14,190 nucleotides of DNA from Deltaproteobacteria bacterium UBA5754 (GCA_002419025.1 DIFG01000059.1:6363-20552), one strand, 5' to 3'; shown: positions 1 through 6,688, counted from the first letter of the stretch. The notes: generated from the sequence alone by a model not told the origin. Numbers and translations: made by a program.

Positions 1-2
1 TC

Positions 3-122
3 CATGGGGGCGGATTTGCCGACGGCGCCCGTCCATGGGCGCCTCCATCCACAAATACCCCGGCCGCGGGCTTATTCCGTGAAATCGAATGGTTCGATCG
101 CATATCTTACGGATTCAGGTGA
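3..122 (+). CDS. Possible 3' end of an upstream gene, cut by the window edge
   Basis: The first 120 bases are open in frame 3 and end in TGA at 120-122, seven bases before the epimerase ATG. The last residues read EIEWFDRISYGFR, which looks protein-like, and the short spacing would suit an operon. Frame 1 is also open and ends in a TGA overlapping the ATG at 129 (ATGA), so the frame is not settled. An inverted repeat at 24-43 falls inside, which argues somewhat against coding. No family is recognised. Confidence is low. Confidence 0.3.
   Translation, partial: HGGGFADGARPWAPPSTNTPAAGLFREIEWFDRISYGFR
24..43. repeat. Short perfect hairpin near the left edge
   Basis: Arms GGCGCCC (24-30) and GGGCGCC (37-43) pair perfectly around a six-base loop. 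No T run follows on either strand, so it is not a convincing terminator. It could be a repeat remnant or simply part of a GC-rich reading frame. Confidence 0.35.
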
Positions 123-128
123 TTTGAG

Positions 129-1046
129 ATGAACGCATCAAAGACATGCGCAGTGCTGGGCGCGAACGGTTTTATAGGTAGCGCGGTGACCCGCGCCTTT
201 CTCGGTTCCGGATATCGCGTCATCGCCTGCGACCGATCGTATGACTTCTCCGCCCTTGAAAGACACCCGAACCTTGAGACACGGACGCTCGACTTCCTGG
301 ACGCGGTCGCGGTCCGCGAGGCCTTGCACGGCTCGGACCTGGTGGTCCATCTCGTGAGCACCACCAAGCCCGCCGGATCCAACGAGAACATGGCCTTTGA
401 CGTGGAGACGAACATCGTCCCCACCCTCCGCCTCCTCGAGGCCTGCGAGAAAGAAGGAATCGAACGCGTCCTCTTCGCCTCCTCCGGGGGGACCGTGTAC
501 GGAGTACCGCAAAGGCTTCCGGTAAAGGAGGACGACCCCACACGGCCCATCGTCTCCTACGGACTCACCAAGCTCTCGATCGAGCGTTACGCCTGGCTCT
601 TCGAGCGGGAGACCGGCCTTTGCTTCATCTCGCTACGCATCGGAAACCCCTACGGCCCACGCCATGCCGACATGAGACAGGGCGTGATCCCGGTCTTCAT
701 GAGGCTTGCCCGGCAGGGACTTCCCCTCAGGGTCATCGGCGACGGCTCCACTGTCCGCGATTACGTCCATGTCGAGGACGTCGCCCGGGCCTTCCTTCTC
801 GCCGCGGCCTACCCCGGCAGGGAGCGCGTCTTCAATATCGGCTCCGGCAAGGGCCGGTCCGTCATGGACATCATCGCCCGGATCGAGGCCATCCACGGCT
901 CCGCCCTCCGGGTGGAACACCTGCCTGCCCGTCCCTTTGACATCCCGGCCATCGTGCTCGACACGAATCGCGCCAGGGAGCATCTCGGCTGGAGGGCCGA
1001 GATCCCCTTTGAGGAAGGGATGCGTCTGACATGGGAGGCCATGTGA
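129..1046 (+). CDS. NAD-dependent epimerase/dehydratase (UDP-glucose 4-epimerase-like, extended SDR)
   Basis: This 305-residue protein is an extended short-chain dehydrogenase that should act on a nucleotide sugar in the cytoplasm. The Rossmann glycine motif is GANGFIGS at residues 11-18. A Ser-rich strand (ASSGGTVYG, about 117-125) precedes the catalytic pair Tyr144 and Lys148 in YGLTK, and R-x-GNPYGPR at about 170-178 is typical of GalE-like enzymes. Length is normal for the family. The ATG at 129 has a weak AGGTGA ribosome site. The stop overlaps the start of the methyltransferase, so the two are probably cotranslated. The exact substrate (UDP-Glc, UDP-GlcNAc, GDP- or dTDP-sugar) cannot be read from the sequence. 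Family assignment is secure and the precise reaction is inference. Its setting beside glycan genes points to sugar precursor supply. Confidence 0.9.
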   Translation: MNASKTCAVLGANGFIGSAVTRAFLGSGYRVIACDRSYDFSALERHPNLETRTLDFLDAVAVREALHGSDLVVHLVSTTKPAGSNENMAFDVETNIVPTLRLLEACEKEGIERVLFASSGGTVYGVPQRLPVKEDDPTRPIVSYGLTKLSIERYAWLFERETGLCFISLRIGNPYGPRHADMRQGVIPVFMRLARQGLPLRVIGDGSTVRDYVHVEDVARAFLLAAAYPGRERVFNIGSGKGRSVMDIIARIEAIHGSALRVEHLPARPFDIPAIVLDTNRAREHLGWRAEIPFEEGMRLTWEAM

Positions 1047-2089
1047 CCGGGCCTCACCGCTACGACTACGCCATCGACCCCAACGGGGAAAGCACTGCGA
1101 ACAAGGTGCTCCGCCGGGTGGGAAGGAACCGCCGCGTGCTCGAGCTCGGAACGGCCCTGGGCGTCATGACCAGGGCCATGAAGGAGCAGGGCTGCTCCGT
1201 CACCGGCATTGAGATCGACCCGGCGCTGGCCGAGGAGGCCTCCCGCCACTGCGAACGCATGATCGTGGCCGATCTCGACCAGATCGACCTGGCCGACGCC
1301 CTCGGCGGGGCCCGCTTCGAGGTGATCGTGGCCGCGGACGTGCTCGAACACCTGCGCGACCCCCGGGGGATCCTCGAAAAGGCCAGGGCCGTCATCGAGC
1401 CGGACGGCCTCGCCGTCCTCTCCATCCCGAATGTGGCCCACGCCTCGATCGTCGCCTCTCTCCTTTGCGGGCGATTCGACTACTGCGAAAAGGGTCTTCT
1501 CGACCGCACGCATCTGCGCTTCTTCACCAGGTCAGGGATCGAGGACATGCTGCTTGCAGCAGGCTGGCTTCCGATCGCCTGGGAGACCCATCGCGTGCCC
1601 CCCCTCGAGACCGAACTGGCCGGCCACTGGCTGGCCCAGCCCCCCCACATCCGCGGCCACCTCGCCATGCAGCCTGAGGCGGACGTCTATCAGTTCATCG
1701 TCACAGCCGCCCCGGCAGGCGAAACAGGCTGGCAGGTCCTCCTCCGCTCCCGCACCCATGAACTCGAGGAGGGGCTCCACGCGACCCAGGCGGAACTCGA
1801 ACGCAGAAACAGGGAACACGAGGCGACAGTCGCCGATCTCAGGGAGCATCAAAAGGCCTTCGCCGAGGCCAGGAACTGGATCGGACGCCTCCAGGAGGAA
1901 CTGGACGAGACCAAAAAGGCCCTCGGCGACAAACAGACGGAACTCGAAAAGGCCGTCTCGGAATGCGCCAGCCTCGCAGGCGAGCTCGAGGCCCTGCGCC
2001 GGTCTTCCTCGGAAATGCCCCTCCTCGCCCGCCTGGGCGCTGTTGCACACCGGCTGCTTGACAGGATTTCAGGGAGGACGTCAAAATGA
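1031..2089 (+). CDS. Class I SAM-dependent methyltransferase with C-terminal coiled coil
   Basis: This 352-residue protein has a Rossmann methyltransferase domain over residues 1-215. The SAM motif I is VLELGTALG (about 36-44), an unusual form lacking the usual G-x-G-x-G. Further motifs are GIEIDP, the acidic loop AADVLEHLRDP and the strand LSIPNVAH. From about residue 235 to 330 the chain is rich in Glu, Gln, Lys and Leu with heptad-like spacing, predicting a long coiled coil that could tether it to a glycan-assembly partner. The ATG at 1031 overlaps the epimerase end by 16 bases with GAGGAAGGGA upstream; a GTG at 1043 overlapping the epimerase TGA, with GGGAGG before it, is a credible alternative start. 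The substrate is probably a sugar or lipid-linked glycan, but that is inference from the neighbours. Confidence 0.88.
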   Translation: MGGHVTGPHRYDYAIDPNGESTANKVLRRVGRNRRVLELGTALGVMTRAMKEQGCSVTGIEIDPALAEEASRHCERMIVADLDQIDLADALGGARFEVIVAADVLEHLRDPRGILEKARAVIEPDGLAVLSIPNVAHASIVASLLCGRFDYCEKGLLDRTHLRFFTRSGIEDMLLAAGWLPIAWETHRVPPLETELAGHWLAQPPHIRGHLAMQPEADVYQFIVTAAPAGETGWQVLLRSRTHELEEGLHATQAELERRNREHEATVADLREHQKAFAEARNWIGRLQEELDETKKALGDKQTELEKAVSECASLAGELEALRRSSSEMPLLARLGAVAHRLLDRISGRTSK

Positions 2090-2220
2090 GTACTGAGTAC
2101 TGAAGAGGTAGGTCGGGCTATCGTAGCGTAACCCGACAAAAGCACTTCACCTTGGTGACCAAGCTGAAAGACGCCATGAACGGACTGAGAAGCAGACTTA
2201 GAGCTTGCGATGCCGCCGAC
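2086..2220 (+). pseudogene. Remnant of a deleted glycosyltransferase gene (start and C-terminal scrap)
   Basis: An ATG at 2086 overlaps the methyltransferase TGA (ATGA) and has a strong AGGGAGG eight bases upstream, so a coupled gene once began here. It now stops after five codons. At 2163-2214 the DNA matches the 3' end of the intact glycosyltransferase at 8196-8247 in 46 of 52 positions by hand count. In that frame about 2140-2214 reads as a GT2-type C-terminus containing KLKDAMNGLRSRLRACDA, against MLKGAMDGLRGRLGACDA in the intact protein. The lost middle is replaced by a GTCGGG repeat at 2108-2138. This is best explained as an internal deletion of a paralogue. No functional product is expected. 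Confidence 0.7.
2108..2138 (+). repeat. Interspersed palindromic repeat (GTAGGTCGGG...TAACCCGAC), copy 1
   Basis: The unit begins GTAGGTCGGG and ends GTAACCCGACA, with near-complementary arms around a short centre (TCGTAGCG). The left arm carries a C where the other copies have T. Related copies lie at 2302-2332 (opposite orientation) and 8311-8341 (same orientation). It is intergenic and REP-like. This copy sits inside the decayed glycosyltransferase gene. Confidence 0.75.
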
Positions 2221-2240
2221 GGAAGAGCCTCTTGCAAAAT

Positions 2241-2270
2241 GTCGTCACCCCGGCGAAGGCCGGGGTCCAG
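2241..2270 (+). repeat. REP-like hairpin (CCCCGGC/GCCGGGG)
   Basis: Arms ACCCCGGC (2247-2254) and GCCGGGGT (2259-2266) form a perfect eight-base stem with loop GAAG, flanked by GTCGTC and CCAG. A related unit starts at 4568. This is the layout of dispersed palindromic repeats common in proteobacterial intergenic DNA. No T run follows. Confidence 0.65.
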
Positions 2271-2301
2271 AACGGCTCAAACAGTCCCTCAATGCTTGGA
2301 T

Positions 2302-2332
2302 TGTCGGGTTACGCTGCGCTAACCCGACCTAC
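2302..2332 (-). repeat. Interspersed palindromic repeat, copy 2 (inverted)
   Basis: This is the reverse-orientation counterpart of 2108-2138: it starts TGTCGGGTTACG and ends TAACCCGACCTAC. Its arms GTCGGGTTA and TAACCCGAC are perfect complements. Together with copy 1 it brackets about 160 bases that include the glycosyltransferase scrap and the CCCCGGC hairpin, like a pair of repeats enclosing a small mobile unit. Confidence 0.75.
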
Positions 2333-2372
2333 CATGACTTCATTTTGCAGGAGGATCGAAAGGAGAATCATT

Positions 2373-2867
2373 TTGAGAACCATTTCCATGAAGACCTTGA
2401 CACCTGCGCTGTGGAGCAGGTCCATCCGGACACTCCTTCCCGTTGCCGCTATTCTCGTCTTTCTTGTTGCGGGTTGCGCAGTACTTAAAAGGTCCCCTGA
2501 GGAGGCCCTTTCCGAAAGGGCCAGGGCCTTCTGGGAGGCCCGCAGGATCGGGGACCACATCACCGCCTATCAGTACGAGGAGATCTCCCTGAACCCGGAG
2601 ATGAACCTCCAGAAATACCTCAAGGGCCGCGGCGGGATCGAATACCAGGACGTGGAGGTCAAGGAGGTGCGCCTCGTCGGCCCCACCGAGGGAGAGGTGC
2701 TCATCCACATGTCCTACACCGTGCCGGTCGCCGGGATCTCCACGCCCATAAAAGGAGATGGAAAGGACCGCTGGGTCCTGATCAACGGCAGGTGGTATCA
2801 CGCCTGGCAGCCGCCCTCCCTCTTCCCGAAAAAGGACAAGGACGCGCCGTCCAAAAGGGCGCCCTGA
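2373..2867 (+). CDS. Small lipoprotein of unknown function
   Basis: A TTG at 2373 is chosen as start because AGGAG lies seven bases upstream at 2361-2365; the ATG at 2388 is too far from it, and the region further upstream is repeat DNA. The 164-residue product begins with basic residues and a hydrophobic stretch (LLPVAAILVFLVAGC) ending in a lipobox VAGC, so it should be lipidated and held at the envelope. The mature part starts with a helical segment (SPEEALSERARAFWEARR) followed by alternating strands ending in WVLINGRWYHAW. This pattern resembles small SnoaL/NTF2-like lipoproteins, but that is only an impression of the fold. It has repeats on its left and a long gap on its right, so it is probably transcribed alone. 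The role is unknown. Confidence 0.75.
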   Translation: MRTISMKTLTPALWSRSIRTLLPVAAILVFLVAGCAVLKRSPEEALSERARAFWEARRIGDHITAYQYEEISLNPEMNLQKYLKGRGGIEYQDVEVKEVRLVGPTEGEVLIHMSYTVPVAGISTPIKGDGKDRWVLINGRWYHAWQPPSLFPKKDKDAPSKRAP

Positions 2868-2945
2868 AGACAGCCGCACGGCCCCTGCCATGAAACCGGA
2901 CCTGAATCGCATCGATCAGCCCATCTTCCGCAAGACGAAGCAGGA

Positions 2946-2980
2946 TAAGGTCTTGCCATTTACGCGCGGTTATATTAAAG
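2946..2980 (+). repeat. Divergent copy of the AAGGTCTTGCCAT repeat
   Basis: It starts AAGGTCTTGCCAT and ends GGTTATATTAAAG. The left part matches the copies at 3105 and 3336; the right part has drifted. TTGCCA is at 2953-2958, but the TATATT follows after only 12 bases, so promoter function is doubtful in this copy. Confidence 0.5.
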
Positions 2981-3104
2981 GGGAACATGAAAAATCTTCC
3001 ATTTAGGTGAAGGAAGGAATCCATGTATTTGATTTACCTGGACCCTGGATCCAGGCGCTCCTGCACAGACCCGGCCGCGTTGACAAAACGGGAAGAGGTG
3101 GCCT

Positions 3105-3140
3105 AAAGGTCTTGCCATGTCCGGACGATTATTATATAAG
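3105..3140 (+). promoter_or_regulatory. Promoter-like repeat copy 2 (TTGCCA-17-TATAAG)
   Basis: TTGCCA at 3112-3117 and TATAAG at 3135-3140 are separated by exactly 17 bases, close to the sigma70 consensus. The whole unit is repeated at 3336-3371, with differences mainly inside the spacer and the -10. No gene follows directly; a REP-like element lies downstream. Confidence 0.45.
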
Positions 3141-3235
3141 ATAAAAATGAGACTGGATTCAGTATCGCGATGCCATGTCCAAAGGATGCATCCCGGACTC
3201 GATCAGGCATGCATAATATAATAAATTGAAAACAC

Positions 3236-3317
3236 TGGATTCCGGCGTCCTGTCTGCAGACAGGACGCCGAATGACCCCAAAAACGGAATTTTCGACTTT
3301 ATGCAAGACCATCAAGG
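3236..3317 (-). repeat. REP-like composite with 28-base perfect palindrome
   Basis: Positions 3243-3270 are self-complementary along their whole length, centred on CTGCAG. The flanks GGATTC and GAATGACC, then an AAAACGGAATTTTCGACTT segment and GCAAGACCATCAAGG, match the style of dispersed Desulfobacterota intergenic repeats. The GCAAGACC end is the inverse of the GGTCTTGC core in the neighbouring promoter-like repeats, so the elements may share an ancestry. Confidence 0.6.
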
Positions 3318-3335
3318 ATGGGGATGAGGGGTTTT

Positions 3336-3371
3336 AAAGGTCTTGTCATGTTCAGACGATTGTTATATAGA
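3336..3371 (+). promoter_or_regulatory. Promoter-like repeat copy 3, candidate promoter of the 3587 gene
   Basis: TTGTCA at 3343-3348 and TATAGA at 3366-3371 are 17 bases apart. It is the last such site before the secreted protein gene and would give a leader of roughly 210 bases carrying two very short frames. Assignment as the promoter is inference. Confidence 0.45.
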
Positions 3372-3493
3372 CCATCCGTAAGTAAGGTGGTCGAGTTCGA
3401 GCAGGGGTGGAAAGGCCTGAAGACCTCAACAAAGCATACCAAGAGGAGGGTAGAGGGGTAATGTTAAAGAACTTCCCGCATTCTGTCGATTGA
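3348..3493 (+). other. Two tiny overlapping open frames in the leader of the 3587 gene
   Basis: ATG at 3348 opens 37 codons to TAA at 3459-3461, rich in Lys and Arg near its end. That TAA overlaps an ATG at 3461 (TAATG) which opens 10 codons to TGA at 3491-3493. An AGGAGG stands about ten bases before the second ATG. The first ATG lies within the repeat itself and has no ribosome site. These could be leader peptides or chance. Confidence 0.2.
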
Positions 3494-3586
3494 TAAAAAA
3501 TCCCGCAGTCAAGACCCGTTAGCAACCAACAGCACGATTGACCCATTGGAAAACAAATCTATCCTATCCCAAGAGGAGGAAACGCA

Positions 3587-4429
3587 ATGAACGTGAAAAA
3601 ACTGACAGTCGCTTTGGCCGTAACCGCAGCGTCCGCCGTCCTTACAAGCGGAGACGCCAACTCCTACACCATTGCAGAGTACGGCAATGGCCTCGTGGTT
3701 CCACACGTGTATCACAACGGCGCAACCGACACCACCACAGTGGGCCTGACCTCCCGCAGCGCCGGAACCGTGTACTGGACCTTCTTTGACGTTAATTCCA
3801 AACACGTCGCAGACGGCTCCTTCAGTGTCACCGCTAATGACATGTACCCCTTCATCTGGGCGGATGAGTCTGGCATTGGCCTGGAGGGCATGAACGGCTA
3901 CCTGGTCTTTACCCTGGAACCTGGAACTGCTAATGACACACCAGCCCTGGCTGGAAACGCCTTCCAGGTCAATACCAGCTTCAGTGACGTGGCCTTCATT
4001 CCCACCCTGCCTCTGGTCGCTGGCGATTATGCTGTTAATGTCGACCTCACCGCCATGGATAACGCGACCATCACTGACGCCGCCAATGCCGCACAAGCAG
4101 GCGAGCGCGTTGACATGCGCTACTTCATTGACAATGCCGAGGGCGGGACAGACACCATGATCCTCGTGTGGAGCCCCGGAGATATTAATGGCACACACAC
4201 CGTCAACATGTACGATGACAAGCAGAACAGGAGGTCCGTGAACTTCGAACTGGAGTATACAGAGCTGAACGTGTTCAACCCGGAGGAGATCGCTGGCCGG
4301 CCGGCAGACTTCCTTGACGGATTCATCGCCTGGACCGTTCCGGCCCCGGTGTTTACCTACAGCATTATCTATTCCCCGGCCTTCGGAGCCACCCAGACCA
4401 TACTGGGAACACACGGCATCGTCGATTAA
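3587..4429 (+). CDS. Secreted protein of unknown function
   Basis: The 280-residue product has a clear signal peptide (MNVKK, then a hydrophobic core LTVALAVTAASAVLTSG, likely cut near DANS/YT). The mature part is Thr-, Asn- and Asp-rich, contains no cysteine and alternates short strands, suggesting an all-beta extracellular or surface protein. No enzyme motif or known family is recognised. The ATG is preceded by GAGGAGGAAA with good spacing. The 28 bases around the start are almost identical to those at the 8442 gene. It appears to be a single-gene transcript, with a candidate promoter at 3343 and a strong terminator at 4456. Such isolation plus a strong ribosome site suggests high expression, but that is inference. 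Confidence 0.8.
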   Translation: MNVKKLTVALAVTAASAVLTSGDANSYTIAEYGNGLVVPHVYHNGATDTTTVGLTSRSAGTVYWTFFDVNSKHVADGSFSVTANDMYPFIWADESGIGLEGMNGYLVFTLEPGTANDTPALAGNAFQVNTSFSDVAFIPTLPLVAGDYAVNVDLTAMDNATITDAANAAQAGERVDMRYFIDNAEGGTDTMILVWSPGDINGTHTVNMYDDKQNRRSVNFELEYTELNVFNPEEIAGRPADFLDGFIAWTVPAPVFTYSIIYSPAFGATQTILGTHGIVD

Positions 4430-4455
4430 TAATCCTGCCTGAGTCAACGAATGCG

Positions 4456-4483
4456 AAAGGCGCCCTGAACGGGCGCCTTTTTT
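4456..4483 (+). terminator. Rho-independent terminator after the 3587 gene
   Basis: A perfect ten-base stem (AAAGGCGCCC at 4456-4465 with GGGCGCCTTT at 4471-4480) has a five-base loop TGAAC and runs into six T residues at 4478-4483. It lies 26 bases after the stop codon. Confidence 0.93.
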
Positions 4484-4567
4484 GTGAATAAGGCCATGCA
4501 CGTACCACTCTCATCAGACATCACGCACGCATCAGAAAGAAGGGCGCATCGAATGATCCTCGTTTCC

Positions 4568-4640
4568 TCACCCCGGCAAAGGCCGGGGGCCTGTCAAATC
4601 AAGCAGGATTCCGGCCTCCTGCCTGCCGGAAGGCGCGGCC
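4568..4640 (+). repeat. REP-like repeat pair upstream of the VCBS lipoprotein
   Basis: CCCCGGC (4571-4577) and GCCGGGG (4582-4588) form a hairpin related to the one at 2247. A second unit, GGATTCCGGCC...GCCGGAAGG, follows at about 4606-4632 and shares its GGATTCCGGC start with the palindromic element at 3238. Their presence argues that the longer reading frame through this region is not translated. Confidence 0.6.
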
Positions 4641-4660
4641 GGTGCAATGACTATTTTTTC

Positions 4661-5803
4661 GTGGTTCCCGGAAGCTGGCGGCTTCTGACCGCCTTTCTCC
4701 TTGCTGTATCTCCGGCCCTGGCCGGTTGCGCCGGGCCTGCAGGGCCCGTTCCGGCCCAACAGGTCAAGGCCCGAAAGGCCCCGGCTGACTTCGAGCTTGC
4801 GCCAGGCTCAGCCCCCTGGGGAGGATGCGCCGTTTCCGCAGGAGGGGCCTCAAGTTTGATAGCCGCGGCCCTTCATGACAGAAACGCTGCCGGGTTCTGG
4901 GAGGTCGAGGCGGACACCGTACGCCCCATCAACGAGGCCTTTGAGGTGGGATACCACCCTGACAGCGTGGCTGCCTGCGACCCTGACACCTTTGCCGTGG
5001 CTGTGGAAGGGGCCGGGAAGATACTGTTTCTGAGACCCGGCCGGGCGGGTGTCTCCAGGATCGCTGAGATCAAGACCCCCTTTCCCACCCGTGACCTCCT
5101 TTGCCCGGATCTTGACGGAGACGGGACAAGGGATCTCGTCCTTGCCCCTTACAGCGGCGCAAAGATCGCCATCCTCTGGGGAGAAGGCGGCTACGCCTTT
5201 GCCCAGCCACAGTTCCTTGAGGCCGCACCCACCCCCTGGCATCCCAGGCTGGTGGACTGGAACCAGGACGGGCTTTCAGACCTGATCTGGGCAGACTGGG
5301 ATACGGGCTCTGTCCGCCTTTATGAAAACCAGGGCGACCGCCGCTTCGAATTGAGGATGCTACAACCGCCCAATCCGCTTAAACCCCGTCAGCTCGGGGT
5401 GGGGGATATAGACCTGGACGGCAGGCCGGATGCAGTCATGGCCCTTGAGGTGGGAAAGGCCGCCCGCATCCTTTACAATCGCGGTGAGGGCCGGCCCGTC
5501 GGGATCGAGGACGTACCAGCGCCCACATGGGGATACGTCTCAGCCGAGGTCATGCGGGACGGGACCCTGGCGCTCGGCGAGGAAGGGCGCGTCTTGCTTG
5601 CAAGAAAGATCGACGGAAAGTGGCGGTTCAGGGAGCTTGCCGCAGGGAGCCTCCCCTCTCCCATCATCCTTTCTGACCTGAATCATGACGGCAACGAAGA
5701 TCTCATCGTCTTCAATTCAGCCGGAGACGGGGTGAGCGTCCATTTCGGTCCGTTGTGGGAAAAGGCCGTGCCGATCGAGCTTTCCGGAAAGGACCCCCAA
5801 TGA
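4661..5803 (+). CDS. FG-GAP/VCBS-repeat lipoprotein
   Basis: The open frame reaches back to an ATG at 4484, but that part crosses REP-like repeats, so I place the start at GTG 4661. This puts a signal sequence (SWRLLTAFLLAVSPALAGC) at the N-terminus with lipobox LAGC, giving about 380 residues. The mature chain contains at least four FG-GAP/VCBS-type calcium-loop motifs: DLDGDGTRD near residue 150, DWNQDGLSD near 199, DIDLDGRPD near 249 and DLNHDGNED near 339. This predicts a beta-propeller anchored in the outer membrane or periplasm. Its stop overlaps the next start as ATGA, so it is coupled to the isomerase. A scaffold or binding role in envelope glycan assembly is inference. The start codon is uncertain, since no strong ribosome site is seen. 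Confidence 0.82.
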   Translation: MVPGSWRLLTAFLLAVSPALAGCAGPAGPVPAQQVKARKAPADFELAPGSAPWGGCAVSAGGASSLIAAALHDRNAAGFWEVEADTVRPINEAFEVGYHPDSVAACDPDTFAVAVEGAGKILFLRPGRAGVSRIAEIKTPFPTRDLLCPDLDGDGTRDLVLAPYSGAKIAILWGEGGYAFAQPQFLEAAPTPWHPRLVDWNQDGLSDLIWADWDTGSVRLYENQGDRRFELRMLQPPNPLKPRQLGVGDIDLDGRPDAVMALEVGKAARILYNRGEGRPVGIEDVPAPTWGYVSAEVMRDGTLALGEEGRVLLARKIDGKWRFRELAAGSLPSPIILSDLNHDGNEDLIVFNSAGDGVSVHFGPLWEKAVPIELSGKDPQ

Positions 5804-6687
5804 TGACGCATCTCTCTCATGCCCTCGTACTCGCCCTGTGCATCCTTTTTGTATCCGGGCCGCCTTGTCCGGCCATGGAGCCAGGGCCTGGGGCACCGGA
5901 TGAAAACCCGGTGCTTGCAGAGGTGAACCATGAGCCCATCCACCTTCAAGATCTCCGCGACTACGTGTCAAGGCACCCGCTCCTCAGGGGCTACGCAGGC
6001 ACTAAGGCGGGGATCCGGATGCTCCTCGATGACATGATCAATTCCAGGCTCCTTGAACTGGAAGGCCGAAGACGGGATATACCCCTCAATGAAGGGGAAA
6101 GCCCGCAGGACGTTTCCTATGTCCTTCGCGTGCGCTCGCAGCTTGCAGGAAGATGCGAGCCGCCTGACGAAGCAGAGGCGCGGGCGTTCTACGACTCCCA
6201 TCCCGAACTCTTTTCCACGCCGGCCTACGCCCGTGTCAGCCGCGTGTACCTGCCCGAAGACATGACAATGGATGGCCAGACTGCACATGCATTTCTTGCC
6301 GCCCAGGCCGAGGCCGTACGAGATGGAAGCACAGGTTTTGACGAGGTAGTAAAAATGGTCAGACCCAGACTGCCGGCGGATGCCCGGATAGGGGACATGG
6401 GCTTTCAGCCGCTTGCAGAAGAAGACCCTCTCATAGAGGCCATTTCGAGGACCCCGGTGGGCGGGGTCGTCGGCCCCTTTGTGCGCGACGGTAATGTTTA
6501 CCTCTTTTACGTGACAGAACGCCGCGAGCCGATACTCATGCCGTGGAGCGAGGTCAGGGCCGAGGCCCCGAAGATCGCGCAGGATGAATGCCGCAAGGCG
6601 TCCTTTAAGGCCCTGAGAGAAGAGATGGCCAAACGGTTTCCCGTTGTCATTCACCATGACGTGATCGAAAAGCTGAAACCCCTATAG
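5800..6687 (+). CDS. Parvulin-type peptidyl-prolyl cis-trans isomerase (SurA/PpiC/EpsD-like)
   Basis: The ATG at 5800 overlaps the upstream TGA and has GGAAAGGA just before it, so it is preferred to the earlier ATG at 5755. The 295-residue product starts with a signal peptide (LSHALVLALCILFVSG). Residues about 30-130 form the helical SurA-like chaperone part, with the typical VLAEVNHEPI and LLDDMINSRLLELEG. The parvulin domain follows: a strand (ARVSRVYLPED), then GDMGFQPLAEEDP, GGVVGPF and VYLFYVTERREP. It should act in the periplasm on proline bonds or as a chaperone. Isomerases of this kind (EpsD family) are known in exopolysaccharide loci, which fits the neighbours. It is followed after one base by the acetyltransferase. 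Confidence 0.88.
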   Translation: MMTHLSHALVLALCILFVSGPPCPAMEPGPGAPDENPVLAEVNHEPIHLQDLRDYVSRHPLLRGYAGTKAGIRMLLDDMINSRLLELEGRRRDIPLNEGESPQDVSYVLRVRSQLAGRCEPPDEAEARAFYDSHPELFSTPAYARVSRVYLPEDMTMDGQTAHAFLAAQAEAVRDGSTGFDEVVKMVRPRLPADARIGDMGFQPLAEEDPLIEAISRTPVGGVVGPFVRDGNVYLFYVTERREPILMPWSEVRAEAPKIAQDECRKASFKALREEMAKRFPVVIHHDVIEKLKPL

Positions 6688-6688
6688 C

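Larger units (their letters stand above)
2868..3586. other. 719-base gap with promoter-like repeats and no solid gene
   Basis: This stretch is more AT-rich than its neighbours. It holds three copies of an AAGGTCTTGCCAT-type repeat (2946-2980, 3105-3140, 3336-3371), a REP-like composite with a 28-base perfect palindrome, two tiny open frames at 3348-3493, and the leader of the secreted protein gene at 3587. A 38-codon frame at 2890-3006 has no ribosome site and is not credited. No RNA gene was recognised. Confidence 0.7.

Noticed and set aside
2087..2103. TGAGTAC tandem repeat after the methyltransferase
   Set aside because: Only two and a half seven-base units; too short to interpret beyond marking the broken gene start.
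2890..3006. 38-codon frame after the lipoprotein gene
   Set aside because: No ribosome site, overlaps a dispersed repeat, and no recognisable sequence.
3509..4501. 330-codon antisense frame opposite the secreted protein gene
   Set aside because: The + strand gene has a ribosome site, a signal peptide and a matching terminator. The antisense frame runs through that terminator and has none of these.
4484..4660. N-terminal extension of the VCBS lipoprotein
   Set aside because: It crosses two REP-like hairpins and the terminator T run, and would bury the signal sequence behind about 60 residues.
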